DNA of 64,000 bases from Prinia subflava (lineage: Eukaryota > Chordata > Aves > Passeriformes > Cisticolidae), in NCBI RefSeq assembly GCF_021018805.1, contig NC_086283.1:62450182-62514181 (forward strand). The letters run 5' to 3'. Shown here one piece after another: positions 63,680 to 64,000 of this stretch. Positions within the stretch are counted from its first letter, which is position 1. Each line of letters starts with the position of its first letter. The notes beneath the pieces are model-generated. The model ran no database searches. It was not told where the DNA came from and saw only the letters and a list, made by a program, of their open reading frames with translations. Made by a program: the position numbers and the translations under genes.

Positions 63680-64000
63680 GCATCTGGATACAGCTGGATT
63701 AACACTTCAACTGATGGGTGAGGAATAGCCTCAGGGTCAGGCACAAAGGACTACAGTGAATGGGGTGACATCAGACTGGGGTGACCTGTCACTGGCAGGT
63801 ATCACAGGGCTCCATCCTCAGCCCTCTGCTCTTCAGCATCTTCATAAATGGCTTGGACACTGGATTGGAAGGGATACCAAACAAATTTGAAGACAATAGT
63901 AAATTGCAAGGAGCTGTTGACTCTCTCAAAGGCAGAGAAGTCCTCCAGAGACACTTGGACAAGTTAGAGGGATGAGCAATCACCAACTATATGAAGTTTA
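63680..64000 (+). mobile_element. CR1 LINE fragment, reverse-transcriptase region, cut by the window edge
   Basis: The translation at 63781-63975 reads as the CR1 reverse-transcriptase palm region (VSQGSILSPLLFSIFINGLD). The position of the catalytic (F/Y)ADD motif reads FEDN, so an essential aspartate is lost and the copy is dead. It continues past the right edge in the sense direction. Confidence 0.9.

Noticed and set aside
1..64000. CRISPR arrays, tRNA or rRNA genes
   Set aside because: No regularly spaced direct repeats and no tRNA B-box or rRNA-like sequence was found on reading; a covariance-model search was not possible.

Overview
The window looks like avian nuclear DNA, most likely from a songbird. 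It is AT-rich and carries many truncated CR1 (chicken repeat 1) LINE copies, several solo endogenous-retrovirus LTRs and very few genes. The only clearly intact protein-coding gene is LINGO2. Its whole 606-residue reading frame lies in one exon at 39056-40876 on the + strand, behind a good splice acceptor. In birds with a chicken-like karyotype LINGO2 lies on the Z chromosome (established synteny), so this is probably Z-linked sequence. Everything left of about 39.0 kb would then be the last, 5'UTR-side intron of LINGO2.

Layout. 1-660 and 1579-2318 hold two pieces of one long LTR family; further pieces are at 32850-33362 and 57565-58639, all on the same strand. A second LTR family (TGTTGGAGTCC...) appears as two solo LTRs at 7955-8713 and 59025-59717, each with its own 6-bp target-site duplication. 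A compact 322-bp LTR sits at 18548-18869, an approximately 890-bp minus-strand LTR with a 27-G run at 25237-26125, and an 868-bp LTR with a perfect 5-bp duplication at 34514-35381. CR1 fragments are at 6885-7393, 13674-14527, 23425-24508, 44410-45490, 60249-60870 and from 63680 to the right edge. The LINGO2 coding exon is followed by an AT-rich 3'UTR with a candidate poly(A) signal at 41829.

Downstream of LINGO2, on the same strand, are stretches that read like protein but that I cannot assign to any family. The strongest is 51662-52975, which stays protein-like by moving between reading frames. The next is 55256-55822, about 190 codons with one in-frame stop. A weaker exon-like piece is at 46487-46707. 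Together they look like a decayed gene, a retrocopy, or exons of an uncharacterised gene between LINGO2 and its usual neighbour C9orf72. This is the most interesting unexplained signal here.

No tRNA, rRNA, CRISPR or bacterial-type operon was seen. The rest is intronic or intergenic sequence with simple repeats and small tandem duplications.
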